This document shows, piece by piece, positions 63,960 through 64,000 of a stretch of 64,000 nucleotides of DNA. Source of the DNA: UBA6623 sp965226435 (lineage in GTDB: Bacteria; Acidobacteriota; Terriglobia; Bryobacterales; UBA6623). Under the pieces are notes generated by a model. The model was not told where the DNA came from and searched no databases. It worked only from the letters and a program-made list of their open reading frames with translations. Every line of letters begins with the position of its first letter. The stretch's first letter is position 1. The stretch covers positions 248,001 to 312,000 of the forward strand of contig CBDDCY010000009.1 in NCBI GenBank assembly GCA_965226435.1, read 5' to 3'. The position numbers and the translations under genes are program-made.

Positions 63960-64000
63960 ATGTTCGAAAACTTAACGGACAAGCTTCAGCGTGTCTTCAA
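63960..64000 (+). CDS. ffh: Signal recognition particle protein Ffh, first 13 codons
   Basis: ATG 63960 begins MFENLTDKLQRVF, the canonical N-terminus of the SRP GTPase Ffh; the window ends inside the gene. Ffh binds SRP RNA and nascent signal sequences and docks on FtsY. Identification rests on only 13 residues but the match is characteristic. A strong TTGACG/TACAAT promoter lies about 150 bp upstream. Confidence 0.8.
   Translation, partial: MFENLTDKLQRVF

Overview
The window is about 60% GC, densely coded bacterial DNA with roughly 43 genes on both strands, two insertion sequences and several families of dispersed palindromic repeats. Secreted sulfatases, DUF1501, DUF1800 and cytochrome-tagged DUF1549/DUF1553 proteins sit beside eukaryotic-type Ser/Thr kinases, an ECF sigma factor/kinase pair and a TonB-independent beta-barrel. 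This mix suggests a Gram-negative heterotroph of the Acidobacteriota (Bryobacterales-like) or the Planctomycetota. I lean towards Acidobacteriota because of the kinase types and the small zinc-ribbon gene, but no rRNA or ribosomal protein is present to settle it.

Layout. 0-11 kb: a propeller-like lipoprotein/secreted protein, a TPR-like protein, an iduronate-2-sulfatase type sulfatase, a gamma-glutamyltransferase, a damaged ECF sigma factor/TPR-kinase pair, and a second (lipoprotein) sulfatase. 11-24 kb: a dCache chemoreceptor, a membrane protein, an AAA ATPase, then ndk, sucD and sucC (minus strand) divergent from trpD, xylB and an amidohydrolase. 24-36 kb: an rve-type IS, a PSCyt/DUF1549/DUF1553 protein, tadA, a zinc-ribbon/DUF4870-like protein, an MFS-like permease, a CPA2 antiporter with an IS630 element in its stop codon, asd and an M20 peptidase. 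35-48 kb: a DUF1501 + DUF1549/DUF1553 pair, an unknown secreted protein with a repeat-encoded N-terminus, glgB, a second broken kinase, a beta-barrel, and a HEAT-cyclophilin fusion. 48-64 kb: a third sulfatase, an orotate-phosphoribosyltransferase-like protein, a fused TRAP permease, an NSS-type sodium symporter, an S9 peptidase, a translationally coupled DUF1800-DUF1501 pair, an isopropylmalate/isocitrate-type dehydrogenase, a small membrane protein overlapping a Gfo/Idh/MocA oxidoreductase, and the first 13 codons of ffh.

Biologically the window mixes housekeeping metabolism (succinyl-CoA synthetase, nucleotides, aspartate-family and tryptophan synthesis, glycogen branching) with a scavenging lifestyle: sulfated glycan hydrolysis, peptide and glutathione breakdown, and sodium-coupled uptake.

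The main unusual signals are as follows. (1) A recurrent arrangement places a TANNNT -10 box 6-10 nt before the start codon, which implies leaderless mRNAs for at least eight genes. (2) All three sigma/kinase signalling genes are disrupted, by a frameshift, an in-frame TGA and an internal deletion. (3) An IS630 element is inserted exactly in a stop codon. (4) A 112-114 bp hairpin repeat supplies the N-terminus of one gene. (5) An A-tract frameshift removes the best signal peptide of a beta-barrel. I found no CRISPR array, tRNA, rRNA, prophage or recognisable defence system, and no convincing new multi-gene system.
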